A stretch of DNA of 64,000 nucleotides from Lineus longissimus (Eukaryota; Nemertea; Pilidiophora; Heteronemertea; Lineidae). The translations under genes were made by a program, and so were the position numbers. Of this stretch, positions 24,949-38,055 are shown in pieces. The notes beneath the pieces are model-generated. The model had not been told where the DNA came from. It saw only the letters and a list, made by a program, of their open reading frames with translations, and ran no database searches. Location: assembly GCF_910592395.1 (NCBI RefSeq), contig NC_088309.1:9986501-10050500 (forward strand), given 5' to 3'. The first letter of the stretch is position 1; the number at the start of each line of letters is the position of its first letter.

Positions 24949-27900
24949 TTGAGATCACCGACTGTTACAATAGAGTCTTGCTTTTTTTTAAATCATTTAA
25001 CGAAATCCGATGATTGGGTCTTTCTCATCATTATAGTTCCGGCGACAGTTCCAACCATTATCCAAAAATGCTGATGAACCATGGATTCGGTAGATTTGTG
25101 ACTTGTATAGGCTATACGAAGAGAACTGACTGCGCAGTTTAACACCGCAGTCCATTAAATCTGCGCTCTCCACACACAATATAAGTACTCTTTATTTAGT
25201 GCACTTGTTTTGACACGTTAAGTAGCGGTAGCACGTTTTTAAGCCACATCAGTCGATATTTTGGTGTCATACCGTAAATATTTCAACAGTTGTTTTTCTC
25301 TTCAACATACACAGCATACGGTTGAGTAAAAACTCGGAAAGCGGCGGTTTGGTTTAGATTATCCTTCGCACAAAGACGCAGTCGTTTTGCCAGGAAAAAA
25401 ATATTGATCAAAAAGACCCAAGACGTGTTAAGAAGAAGTGTGAATGTGTTACATTAATCCAAATAACGATTCTTATATTGCATATTGTCTTATTTATTGA
25501 ACAATCTCGCCTTTTCACACGTCCTAAAGCAAGACACTCCCCCAAACACATCAATTGTCGCTCCTCCAAGTTGCGCCCCACAAGGAATGGTCATTGTCTT
25601 CAGCATCTGTTGCTTCAACATGACGAGATAGTACAATAGGTTGCTAAGTTTGTCGAGCAAGAGAAAGTGGAATGGCAGTGGACGTATACGATGATGACAG
25701 TGGTAACTGCTGGTCGGTGGATGATGCAAAGAAAGGCGACATCGCACAGCGGGATTGAGGCTGTCCTGACGAAAGTCGCCACAGCGTGGTGTGCATTTCA
25801 GTCAAGCTGTACACACTCTTCGTGCATCTGGTCGTATTCGTGCACCACTTCGCCTGTTCTGTTCTGTAAAGATGGGACCAGCTATTCAGTCTATCTAATG
25901 ACAAATCAATAGGCAGCACTCAGCATTTTCCATTTCACACATGTGTGTCACAAAGGTCACATGAAATAGTCTCATTACTCGAACCAATGAATAAGGGTAA
26001 AGATTTCAAACATCAACCCATTACCCCCATCTTTGATCGTCTGTTCTGAAGAAGCAGAAGCCGTGGTTGTCGCGGATAAGTGTAAATTAGTCACTAGACA
26101 TAAAAGAAAAGGGCACACCACCACAAAAGAGAATAACCAATCATCCATAATACGGGGAAATAAGGGCCCAACCTCTGTTCTTGTCTTTAACAAGAATGAC
26201 ATTATCTTGGTCTTCAATTATTACATTGTCATCTAAATACGGAAGAATCAATGAAGTGGCTGGGTAATTAAAACTCATCAAAGCAATAGAAGGACTTGTG
26301 ATGTAATACCCGATGTCACGCGAAGCCCTTCAGCAAGTTTGGACCCTTCAAGCATAGTATGATCCAACCATGCAGAAGAATGTAACTGTTTAACTGATTA
26401 GGGTCGTCTTAGTCAGTGTCGTCTTGCGATGTTGGTACCTAGAGGCTAGTATCTTGGTCGTGTGATGTTTCCAGATTACAAGATGGCCACCGTTCGACCC
26501 GGATGTTCGAAGCCAGTGCTGTTGATACACTATGCGCAATTACATTCAGACAAACATGACCAATTTTGCACAGGTATCAATACATGTATTCTTCCGAAAC
26601 AGACGCCGTGAAATTAGAATCATTCTCTGTGATGGTTAGCCTTCAGACTGGTAGACTGATTGTTGATTGTTGATTCCACCATATGGTGCATAAGTTGTCC
26701 AAATAAATACACGTACCATCAAATCAGGAGCAGGTATTGACTGGTGTATTTATCAATAATCAAAATATCCTTTTACTAATTATTTTGGTGACGTAGTTCT
26801 CACTGTATTGGCGGTTTACCACGTTCCATTTAGAAGATCGCCCCTGGCCATACATGATCTAAGTTTATCTCACCTCCTCATGTTAATAACTAGGAAGTGC
26901 ACACCAGTTACGAATCCAAGTGTCCCAAACTCTTCCTGACATGACAAGACAGCTATTATCTGACAAAAGGAAGGAAAAGAGGTTTTCTCGGTCTCCTACA
27001 CAGACACACCCAGCACAACATGGCGCCTTTGTCAAAGTGTCCTCCGCTTACAATCGCCTGACAAAAACATCACCGAATTTGGGCTAGAACGCTGCAAGTG
27101 CTGGCCAGCTCTAGCTGAAGTGGATGTGACTATTATCAGATTCTGACAAGTCTCTGCGATTATTCATGGGAGAGTTGCATCTTCTATCACACAAGGTGAC
27201 CTTAGCAGGTCGTCTTTATGTTTCTTTTTTTCTTGTAAAATTGTTAAATTTCAAAGTACTCATATTTGTATAGAATTATAGGATGTGGCCACAGCACGAA
27301 TTAGTTGAGAATAAATAATTGTGTTATTCGCACATAATGTTAAGTTAATTGAATTTCGTTTTTTTATGGTATTTTTTGATTGATATTTATAAGGAAGTAG
27401 CTACCCTGGGTATATTTAACCTCAACACAGGAAGTGGACAGTGACACCTATACGGTCCCAGAACGGGTCCGTCAGTATCCCACTGGAGCTCTCATCTTCC
27501 CGGGTCATCAATTTTTGTCCCGTTTTAATGGGGATTTCTTATCCATCAATCTGATCGAACAATCGTTCAATAACAGTGCGATAAGTTTCATTTCTCTAAT
27601 AGTATGCATTCGCCTAAGTATTCCTTGCTTAGTGGAATTCGATATGTAAATATATGATTTTTTTCATTTAAACCAGCTAATCTTTACTATACGCGAATAT
27701 AGGTCTTCATATACATATAGTATAGCTTTAATCTCTGCACGGTTAAACTTATTGAAATTTTCGTCGATGAAAAGTCGTTGCCTTTTCGATGTGTCTGTCA
27801 ATCCTCGTAGAGAGATCACCGCAATAGCATTCGAATAATAACTTTCCATTTAACAAATCCACACAAATCCCACAACAGATGATTTCGCCTCCGGCAGATG

Positions 27901-28280
27901 GATATTTCAAATACTAATGTCAGTTCTAGATTTAATTTCCTTTTAACATTTATATTGAAAGGTGAGCTAAGGTTACAAAAATATGCCTGTTCAATCATAA
28001 ATAGAACATTTCAGAATTTCAGCTGACTTCTTGGCCACAAAAGGAAAACTAGTATATTAGGAACGTCCATTAGAAACGTCAAGTATAGATGAGCTTGATA
28101 AAAGTACCCTCAATTCGCTTAAGAGAGAGATGTCTACAGTGTGCATGTTCATACTCGCTGCAGAAATACGTTGTTACTTCATTTTTGTGACAGATAAAAA
28201 GTAGCACTTCCTTTTTGTCTCAGGTTGTTTCAAGGTGAAAGGCACTTAAACGCGTCGCCATGATCCTAGATGTAATGCCG
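24949..28280. other. Gene-poor stretch
   Basis: No gene is recognised. At 25490-25919 both strands carry overlapping open frames. On the minus strand one ends in AATAAATAA, so an old 3' end of a transcript or element is conceivable but unproven. Confidence 0.3.
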
Positions 28281-28440
28281 ATATTATACAAATAGTGGAT
28301 GTTTGGGAGTCCGATATGGAATTTTGATGGACGAAGAAATGTCATGGCGGACGAGGCTTTGCGAGTCCGCCATGACATTTCTGAGTCCAGCAAAATTCCA
28401 TATCGGACGACCTTAAACATCCACTATTTGCTATATTATG
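28281..28440. repeat. Near-perfect foldback hairpin element, about 160 bp
   Basis: Left arm 28281-28352 and right arm 28365-28440 are reverse complements with only a few mismatches or short indels, around a 12-base loop (28353-28364). The innermost stem is GTCATGGCGGAC/GTCCGCCATGAC. Outer shared words are AAATAGTGGATGTTT and GTCCGATATGGAATTTTG. A transcript would form a single hairpin of more than 70 bp. It resembles a palindromic MITE or a foldback produced by inverted duplication. The open frames crossing it are by-products of the palindrome. Confidence 0.85.
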
Positions 28441-28535
28441 CAACCAAATGTCTTGGCAAAGAAATCAATCCAAAGGAAAATAATGAAACAATTTGTTTTT
28501 AATGAAATATACAAAATGTAGATTAAAACCTTTTA

Positions 28536-28592
28536 GGATCCGTTACGACATTTTTTTGGATCCGTTACTGCTTTTTTGGATCCGATACGATG
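28536..28592 (+). repeat. Short GGATCCGTTAC tandem repeat, three units
   Basis: GGATCCGTTACG, GGATCCGTTACT and GGATCCGATACG start at 28536, 28558 and 28578. Each of the first two is followed by a run of T. The period is 20-22 bases. It lies 100 bases right of the foldback hairpin. Confidence 0.7.
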
Positions 28593-29005
28593 TGATGACT
28601 TGAAATCACATGATGTGAATCGAGTTACGCTATTGGCCAAGAACATTTGGTAGCATAATATTAACCTTGCTTATATCAGGTCATTGCAAGACTATTTATC
28701 GTAACCGGATTTAGTGACAGCTTTGATTGACACTCAATTCACAGCTTAATAAGAGGATTGGCAGTTTTGTGCGATGCTTTTCATTCAGCATGTCATCTCC
28801 AATCTATAAAGATTGGGCACGATCGTAACTGACCGATCGTGGTGCACCCAGGAGAGTCGTATAGGCTTCTCATCTTGTAGTCTTTCTAATATCAGAAAAA
28901 TCATGCCGCAAGATGCGTAGCAAGTAATGTGTCCAATGGGTGAGGTCAAATCCCTTGGTCAACTGAATAACTCAACTGGTATTTTAATTTAGGCACGAGA
29001 ACTGA

Positions 29006-29306
29006 TACGGCAGCAGATTAGGGCCATAAAAAATAAAATATTATCTCGTTATTACGCGATCTTTTCTCGTTATTACGAGATGTTACCTCGTTATTACGCG
29101 ATGATGGTATATGGGTCTATAAAGTACGGACCTTTCCCGCGCTTGATTTTGAGCTTTAATCCTCAATGTTGCGTGCACTTTCGCATATCGTAATAACGAG
29201 AAAAGATCTCGTAATAACGAGAAAAGATCTCGTAATAACGAGATGATATTTTATTTTTTATGGCACTAATCTGCTGCCGTAGCTGCCGTACTAATCTGCT
29301 GCCGTA
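29006..29306. mobile_element. MITE-like element with CTCGTTATTACGAGA repeats in its inverted arms
   Basis: The left arm (about 29006-29102) begins TACGGCAGCAGATTAG, followed by CCATAAAAAATAAAATAT and three units of CTCGTTATTACGCGA/CTCGTTATTACGAGA. The right arm (about 29186-29281) is its reverse complement with about 90% identity by eye. A central spacer of about 80 bases separates them. The internal unit CTCGTTATTACGAG is itself almost palindromic. The right terminus is duplicated, with CTAATCTGCTGCCGTA ending at 29281 and again at 29306. AACTGA occurs at both outer flanks (29000-29005 and 29310-29315), a possible target-site duplication. There is no transposase inside, so it would be non-autonomous. 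Confidence 0.8.
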
Positions 29307-31413
29307 CGTAACTGACGACCAGCGGATGCAAATATGATTTGTCAACCGAAACATGACATTTTTATGTTCATCACACGCAGCCTTAAAGAGATAATGCACT
29401 TGCGTTTCTAATCAATCCATCACTTTGTGACATACTCAATCAGATAATTCTATTAATAGTTCATATCCTGAATTCAATCAGTGCCATAATCCACGGTATA
29501 TATTGTCAAATCACGGATACTTTTTATCCCAGCATGTGACCAGATTCGCACGGGTATCATATTCTCATATTCGTCTGGACAATGTTGTATGTAACACATT
29601 GAAAGGGTATGAGCTTATTTCCCACGAAGTTGGTTGCTGACGCCCGCCAAGCACTAAAACTGATACAAACAACGCAAATCGATAGACACTACTATACACG
29701 TACATTACATGTACATGCACCTACATGTAATTTTACAGTTTTAATTACATTCACAGTCATGTACAATCGACCACAAACGGCACGTGTTATAATCATAACG
29801 ACATCAGGTTCCTTTCGAGGATAACGTTTCCTTAGGAGAAATAGGTCATTAAATGTATTTTTGAAAATGCAACTACATTGTATTTTCATTTTATCAGATT
29901 CAATGACTTGTACCAGAATAAAAACACCGACGGAGCATGTATTGTCTTTGCTTGGAGTGACTCGTCTGACACAGTCTTGAGTGGTCACACCCCGTGTTTT
30001 GCTATTCCTACTCAAAACCATTATATCGGGCGAGGCGACTGTTATTTCTTCGATAAATGTTGGAAAAACAACATCTTTTCCTTTGCCGACAGCAGTCATA
30101 CCATCAGTGACAATCATAGCAGTTTGAATTTGTTGCATTTATATATTGGTTGGGAACATCAGCGGGTGATCATAGGCAAACAGCAGATCAATCTGAATCA
30201 CTCACTGCATGGGATCCGTGGACAAACTGAAACGGTATTATTGTAAACAAAAGATGATGTTTTGTAAAAACGAACCATTGTCAATAGATGTTTGACAGTG
30301 AAAGGCGAAGCAGCATCGTTTTAATTAGGAAACATAGGTTGGCTTCAGACCAGCGGGAGGGAGTCTGCGTGAGGTGCACAAAGTTAATAAGGTCAACGAA
30401 AATCCAAAATGGCATTATTCTTGACCAAATAAAGGCGCTTTGGGGGTTGCAGTTGTTAGGGGCTTTTGGCTCCAGTGAAAGGGGACCAGCATGCATCCAA
30501 TTAGATATGGTTCTCTGCAGACAAACGGACGGCGATCAGGGTTATCTGCAGACCAACGGAAGCAACCGGGATTCAAAGCGATATCATTAACTGAAATCAA
30601 AATGTCCCTTCTGTGGATATGTCTATTCAGTTTTGATAATATGCAAATGATTCTAATTAGGGACGCCTGACGCTAGGACGGAGTTGGAATGGCAACAATA
30701 TCGGTCGTCTGCGCAACAACATCTTTAGAAATCTCTATCGACTGCATCGATTGTTGGCTATTTTTACAAAGGAAACAGAGTTGTGCTGTTTACTTTTCAT
30801 TTTCAATTCTTATGGTCTATGAACTCTTAAGAGTCCCACAAACTAACACCCGGTCTTTGTAATCTCGGGTAACCGAGACTGGTATGTTGACACTGAGTTT
30901 GTAACCCCTTTCATTTTGATATAGCCCACCTATGAGTTAGGTAAGACTAGAAGGTCGTGTATCGTACTGATGATCGTTATATAGAATTGGGAATCACAAA
31001 AGGTTTGGATCTACTTCACATGAAAATACTTCCGCCATTCTTGAATGCGTGATTGGTACACTTATTCCAAATTGGTTCACTTCAGAAACTCAACAGCCTA
31101 ATCACACTCAATATCATGTACACACTTCAATGATATCGGTATGAATGAATATCAGGAATGGCACGAACATGAATATATCACCATGAGTAGACATGCCACT
31201 AAATAAAAAATCCGCTTTGTTGTTCAATAGATTTATGTTCCATTTCCTTTCTTTTTATCATATCTCAGCGTAACCCAATCTCAGAATATGTATTTCTTCA
31301 TCTTACCCAATCTAGAATAACGGTAAATAAGACCCACTTCTTACTTGAAGTCCACTGACTGAGGATTATCATCGCCAGCGTGAAAGTCAGCAAGGCATGA
31401 TATTGAATAATTA
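29307..31413. other. Gene-poor stretch
   Basis: No gene is recognised. A short imperfect direct repeat CTGCAGACAAACGGACGG / CTGCAGACCAACGGAAGC lies near 30516-30565. Nothing else stands out. Confidence 0.35.
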
Positions 31414-31428
31414 TTGATAGATTTTAGC

Positions 31429-31677
31429 ATGACAGTCGATCCACAGGCGAAGCGATACGCAGCTAACGGTGTACGACACCTCAGCCTATACACTCGTCAT
31501 ACCAAGGATTTGGCATTTGAGGAAATCAGGGATTGCTCGCTTTTCCGGCTCCTAAAGGAGGAGCTCGGTGTGAAACAAAACGCGGGTTTAGTGACACTGA
31601 ATATTTCTGATTTCCTGATCCAAGGAAATCCGATGCACATCCTCCTCCCCCATTTCCCTCTGGGAGGGACCGGATGA
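31429..31677 (+). CDS. Unrecognised coding-like frame
   Basis: From the ATG at 31429 the frame encodes about 82 residues of soluble, protein-like composition, for example DLAFEEIRDCSLFRLLKEE and GLVTLNISDFLIQGNP. It ends with TGA at 31675-31677. No domain, splice donor or partner exon is recognised. It may be a single exon or a chance frame. Confidence 0.2.
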   Translation: MTVDPQAKRYAANGVRHLSLYTRHTKDLAFEEIRDCSLFRLLKEELGVKQNAGLVTLNISDFLIQGNPMHILLPHFPLGGTG

Positions 31678-34600
31678 CAGAAAGCAAGGGATTAATCGCC
31701 AATTTGTGTTTTTAGCACCCTCCAACAATGCATTTCGTTTGACACTTCCGCCAGGTGAAGTCCTGTTTCCGTTTCCGGCAGTAGGCATAAAGGTCAAGGT
31801 TACGGTTCATATATTTGGGCGGAGTTTGTCATCAACACTGTTGTGGTATTTTTAATCCTAGGATGTTTGGCAGCTTCGCTTTCAGCAAGTAATGGCCTCT
31901 GTTTCAATCAGACAGCGGAGGTCGACCCCTTCCCTTTGTAAGAAATAGAAACCTGTTGAGATTACCTGGCCTGCTGCTTCAACAGACGGGGAAAATGCTG
32001 TTAAATGTCATGGTAAGGGAGGCAAAGTAGCCCCAGATTGCTGAACAGGCGTGCCACATAATCGGGGAAGAAATGGAAGAATCGCAGCGCCGCGACCCGC
32101 AGGCCAAACAAATATGTAACGCATATCGTCATTGTGGCGCCTTGGAATCGAACTACCCTGCAATATCGTCACGTATTTCTCATGATATTGATAAATTAAT
32201 TGCTGGACCAATTACCTGGGACCGATAAGTACGCTTGTTCATTGCACAATGGGAATGAATTCTCCATCACGTCTCACAATAGTAGCATGCTGATATCAGT
32301 TTGGCTATCTTCGGTTACCAACGATAAGCAGTTTTTGTGGACTCACTGGCGGCAGTCCTCACCTGCCCGTTGTCGACGCAAACACCTTTTCTGTATCGGA
32401 TATGTAAGACTATATCATGAGAACCATCAGCCCATTGACCTAACGCAATCACAATGTGAACTGAGAGACGAGTGGACATTACTAGTTCATGTTTCGCTCA
32501 TTTTAAGAATGAACATGCAACAGCATTTATATTGCGTGTCTTTGACAAGATTTTGAGTGTGTCTCTGGGCAAATGATGTGTCACCTAATAGACAACATAC
32601 GGCCACGGAACCAACTCATGCCCGCATTATGACACATAAGTATGATGCGCCATCTTTGCCGCGCCCAACTGACTGGATGGCAGACACGGAATGGCAAAGA
32701 ATCGTGCCACGTTGTCGTAAAGTGGCCAAAGAATCAACCGTCCACTTTCGTTGCATGAAAAAGACGTTACAACTGCAAAAAAACGCTGCTGATATCACGA
32801 AAGTGTCCTCCAAAGCAGTTCAACCCAGACTGCCGCAGTCACGATGCCAGACGGTCCAATAACAAATCATCTTGTTGTTATACTTCCATGAAAGCAAAAT
32901 GGTCTGCTGGCTATATTGGTATGACGCCAAAGCAACGGATTGCAATGACACACGCAACCAACTATATGTAGAGTAATAACATGAGAAAATGGATGCTTTT
33001 ACCCACAACTGAAGCAAGACACGGGAATTTGATCAAATAAACAGTGGGGTACCACTCACCACCCAATATTAACACAATACAACTTCATAATGCATCTCCT
33101 ATTGAATTTCTTCAAATAATACTTGAATAAACAGTACATTATATTGCTTTATGTCAAAATCTATATTTATATTGTCTGCGTTTCTCAGCGATGATTAAAT
33201 ATAACAAAGGAGAATTTGACATTTGGGGAGGTGAAGTCCCTGACCGTGGTATAGCCCCGGAGAGTCATGAAAGAGGTATCTTAAGGCAGCACCTGTATCC
33301 CGATTCAAACCTTACATCAACATTTATGGTAACAATTATCATTGGTGGATGCATCAGTGACGTCAAAAGAAGATGAAATACATTATAGAAATATGAGGAC
33401 GAAAAATTGTTTATGAGTGTTCATTGGGGTGACTGTGTTGTCGTCATTCACGTACATTCACGTACATACAGTTATAGTGCCAGTGAGTTACCAGGTATAC
33501 CTAGAATTCTAATAAAGTTGTGCATATTTTGCCACGCCATTCCACGAGTATCTTCTTTGGGAAAACTGCCCACCCACTAAACCTTTGTTTTGACCCCAAA
33601 CAACGATTAACAGCGAGTCGATAATAACTTGAGTTCTAATCAACCTTCATATCACCTTATAAACCATAAAACAGAGATCTGTCACGAAGGCAAACACAAA
33701 CGTCAATTAACCACACCAAATCATGTTATACAGTGGATATTACGTGTTGGCAAACACTCATACACTGATTTTCATATTGACTCGCGCTTCATATCGAAAA
33801 TCATCACTGTAGACAGTTTATACCATATATATTTGCATCTTGCATTTGGCATTTCAAACAAAATGGTCTCCAATGTCTGAACCGTGTTTGTTTTCTTAAA
33901 CACGAGCAAACATTACATCACAATTTGTAATATCGTGTCTGAATAGCTCCAATCTACAGATCCAGAAATCTAGTGGGAGATATCGCTATAAAACAGACCC
34001 CTGGATTCGTTTGTCAAGGTTGTTGATAAAGAAATTGTGTTCTCGTTAAAATGTTCAATTTATATTAGACTTGCATTTGATTTTTTTCTACTTAATTTTC
34101 ATGTTGTTTGCAAATACCAGTATTCAATGCCGATATAAACCTTAGTTAAGGGACTGGGCCGTTAATAGATTTTTGAATTTGGTGAGTCAAGGGTCTTGGC
34201 CTATTTGATCGCTCACTGGGTTCCAAATATTTTATTTGAGTACATCGCTATTCACACAAACTCGCCTATTTAATGAGGCCTATGGGAGGTGAGGTCATCT
34301 TACCCTCACACTTGAAAAGCAATGTCAACATCGTTTGGCCAGATCTAGGCCTACTACTCCCACTCACTCGTCAACGCGACAACCAACATTCCAAATCGTT
34401 CATATACCCATAAATATTGGGCATAAAACAATTGTTTGGATAAGTCATAGAACATAAGAAGACTACGTGCCTTTGATATCGTAATCAGCGCAAAACCCTT
34501 CAAATATGTGCCAACGAATTCCAAGGGACATTATATCGTCCACCTACATGATTCATGCTTCAACATTACATCGGTAATGTGATTTTTAGTACTGTATAAT

Positions 34601-37118
34601 GACTTATTGATAGGTCAATGATTCTTAAAGTCCATGAAAACTATTCTTTGAGATCTGTAGTGGTCCAATGAGCGTGCTTGGTCAATGCGAGCACGTCTGA
34701 TTTAGATACGGCTCAGGTAAGCGACTATCACTTTGGACCGTGCCAAAGAATAGACGAAAGGATTCATGAAACTCCTATTCTGCAACAGCCTGCATGCTAA
34801 AAACTAAATAACCGCTTGAGATTTCCGGACGTCCAGCCAACAAGAGATGATAATTGTAGTTACTCTTCTCGACAGAATACAACGGACATTACCCGAATTG
34901 TACGCTGCCATGCTCATCCATTCACACGACCACTTATGTCCATCCACTCGTTCCGCCCCTTCACAGCAGTTTTTGGACGTGTCGCTAATTTTATGCCTCT
35001 CCAGCCAGAGAAGTGGTTAAAACCAGCAGCAGCACAAAGGAGTTTGTAACAGACAAGTGGAAAAGCAACTGTCCCAAGTGAATCTGTCAACATCCATTGA
35101 CGTCTGTTAGCAACCAGTGGTTTACCTGTCATAAACTGTCCTCCTTCATTTAATACCATTTCAGGCTTCTAGCTGTGCCCAACCTGTGTGCATTCACACC
35201 GCCACATTGGTCGTCTGTGATGAGCACATTGCCAACAGTGTATTTAACACTTAATTGGCGATCTTACAAAGGCTTACATTTTGAACAGAGGTATCATATG
35301 CCCAGCACTTTGATTAGATGATTTGGGTTAATGTTTCAGTCATTCAGTTGGCGTCCGTCCCAGTTGCAAGCAGAGATACCAAGTGGTGGGATGTTTGCCT
35401 AATTATTCCGACCTTGACCCATGAGACCAGTATCGCCAGAAAGAAACGTTTGGTATCAAGCAGGGATCCATTCTTTGATCCATTCTAATCATGGAAAGGC
35501 CAACGCCAACATGGCACTCCCACTACGCGTCACATCCACAAGCCGCGTCAATACCTATCACTCCATGATACCAACAGATGTATGCACACATTTAGATATC
35601 TGCGGTGAAATCTTGAATATTACCACGCATTGATTTGGATCAGACATCGGAAATATCGAGTTTTTGGGGAATCAGCTGCACATATATTAATATTGTGTAC
35701 ATGCAAAATCCCTGCTGAGACCGCCATGCAGATGCTAAAGTTAAGCCATTTGTTCAAAGAAACCAGAAGTAATTGAGCGACATCTCAAGCCGAAAAATAC
35801 TATTCCAGGTATTTGAGTAGGTTTTTAATGACAGTGCAAGTGATATTTCAGACCGCCTATGGGCCTGAAAAGGCGAGGTGACGGGGAAAGCCCGGGGAGA
35901 AGCTAAAAGAACTATACAACCCGGCGATGTTTCCGATGTTTCCGAATAGAACACCACTCAAATTCGGACGAAGTGTTACTTGCATCAATTCTTTCTGAAT
36001 CAGACCATTTCTCGCACGACAAATATTGTGAAATACATTTGTATATCATTTATACACAGGTTTCATTCCATATTATTGCAAATGACAGGCGCTGCCGGAA
36101 ACATTCAAGGACTCTCCATCCAATTCGGGATGTGTGGATTTCGGGGTTGGACCAGCTGCTGCGGTGGTCGCGTGCATCCGGTGAAACGCATACCACCTTT
36201 CGATTATCTACAATTTTGTATGAAAGCGTCCAATCCAAACAGAACTGCAAAAACTCGCACCAGTGTGTTTGCGAAGCTGTGTAATCACTCCAAATGTAAA
36301 TACACTCGGAGTGAAATCCAGTGTTAGGTTGTTCTAGGTTGTACAGCTTTTGGGGGGAAAAGTGCTCAATTCATATAAAAAGTATTATTGAGTAGTTTTT
36401 TGGGTGTGCTTTTTGTCTTATTGAAAAAACTTGTGACTCGGGAAAAAGATCCACCAGTTTCGTGAATCACTGGGTGGAGTTTCAGCTGATGGCAGTCACT
36501 TGAGTGAGATATCAATATCCTTAAGGCAAATCCACCAAATCGATATTTCAAATTACCCTTGAGATGACGTGTATCTCTTTCGAAGATCAATCTAGTGAAT
36601 CACTGAGGGTGTTACAACTAAAGGTATCAAACTTTCTCAATTTTCACACTGCTCCACGAGATAAACATGTACGATGTCTGTGTGTTCCAAGCAAAATTTG
36701 CCAATTTCGTCAAAATCTTAGGGTCGAGATAGGTTCAATTTACATTCTGTTTACCGTTATCCTCTTGACAGCTGTTGCCTAATCGCGTCAAAAGAAGATG
36801 ATAAATTCAATGGCACAATGATTGATTGGGGTGTAAAATACAATGACACACCACCTATATATCAATATCAATACGTATCTATACCAGGAAGGACAATTGT
36901 ACTTCATGCATACAACCATACCCGTTAATTGTATACCATGAAAAAAGGATTACACTGTATATTTCCTTAAATGAAATATATATATACCACATGTAATCCT
37001 AATGGAGATGATATATCTAGTACTATTAAAAGATGCCTAGAGATCAGAGAACACGGACATGAAATTTTACTCATCGTGTCTGTTATAAAGATGACCTTAA
37101 GTACTCAGCTTTACCTTA
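31678..37118. other. Gene-poor stretch
   Basis: No gene is recognised. Small features are a tandem ATTCACGTAC pair near 33447-33466 and a weak inverted pair (GGATTACA... / ...TGTAATCC) at about 36947-37000 around a TA-rich run. Reading frames here lack recognisable domains. Confidence 0.35.
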
Positions 37119-37154
37119 AATCATGGAGGTATTATTAATAATACCTCCATGATT
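37119..37154. repeat. Perfect 36-bp palindrome
   Basis: AATCATGGAGGTATTATT is followed directly by its exact reverse complement with no spacer. TTAA occurs immediately outside or at the edges on both sides. A spacerless perfect 18-bp arm palindrome is not expected by chance in 64 kb. It may be a miniature foldback insertion or an extruding cruciform. Confidence 0.9.
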
Positions 37155-38030
37155 AAATGTTCTCTTATTAAGTGCGCAACTTAACCGAGTGTGGTGTTCG
37201 TAACAATTTTACACTAAAGTTGCCTATCTCTCTGTTTTCCAACATAAAAAATTGTGCTTTTGTAGAGAAATATAAAATGCATTATCTAAAAAAGTAACTG
37301 TTAACTAAAAAAAGCTCTTAACTAAAAAAACTACTTACCTTGATAGATTTTTAATTTAAAAAGTTCGTTCACTCGATTCGAATATACTGCAAAACTATAG
37401 TCCACAATAATGTAAAAGTTCGTAACATTAATTCCATGTAGCACGTCAATTAACCAAATAGCATTCCATAGTCCATGAACTACATGTATATTGTTAATGC
37501 ATAAACACACACGGACCGATTTACCGAGAGCTCCTGCCGACAGCGCGTCAAGCGTCTGAATGCGAGCGCTCGCGAGTCCGGACACAGCGAGACTCTCGAC
37601 TGGGTCGTCAGTGGTTTGACAGCTTGTGAATGGGAACACACGGGAGCGAAGGTTTTCAATAGATATGCGCGAATTTCACGCAGTTGCTGTGTATTTTCAC
37701 ATCTTTAGTTTCGAATTTCAAAGTTTAACTGGTTGCGCTGGGGAAAATTAGACGGAAGATATGGGATATTGCTGATTGAGAAATCCGTTATTCCAATGAT
37801 GTGCAAGGCTCGCTGACTCATGAGTCGTTAATACGATTCTTATTGGTCTGAAATGAAACTTTTTTTCTTCTGTGCTCGCAGTGCAACATGAAAACGAACT
37901 CTCTCAGATCGATGAGAAATCAGTCACTGCCCATTATGGAATTGACGCTGATAGTCAATGCATCATAATTATATACCTTTAGAATGGTGTCGTTTGCCCG
38001 AGGAGGTTTATAAAACTTCCTTGGTTGGCC
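37155..38030. other. Gene-poor stretch
   Basis: Short A-rich direct repeats (TTAACTAAAAAAA) occur near 37298-37331. No gene is recognised. Confidence 0.35.
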
Positions 38031-38055
38031 CAGAGTCTTTCAAATAAAGACTCTG
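38031..38055 (+). mobile_element. Micro-element A: 25-bp CAGAGTCTTT palindrome with flanking direct repeat
   Basis: CAGAGTCTTT-CAAAT-AAAGACTCTG is a 10-bp inverted repeat around five bases. The flanks carry the direct repeat GTTGGC (38024-38029 and 38056-38061). Its end sequence CAGAGTCTTTCAAATAA is shared with elements at 47554 and 49782. The pattern of inverted ends plus short direct repeats is that of a very small transposed unit. No known family is assigned. Confidence 0.55.

Noticed and set aside
25490-25919. Overlapping frames on both strands with an AATAAATAA end on the minus strand
   Set aside because: No domain was recognised, and the apparent polyadenylation signal alone is too weak to call a gene.
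28220-28502. Open frames on both strands with mirrored peptides
   Set aside because: They come from the foldback palindrome and have no independent support.
29163-29399. Minus-strand frame with a repeated SRYYEIF peptide
   Set aside because: The peptide repeat is just the translation of the CTCGTTATTACGAGA minisatellite in the MITE arm.
32100-32170. A tRNA-like GTTCGATTCC on the minus strand
   Set aside because: The T-stem does not pair and no acceptor stem or A-box is found at the right distance.
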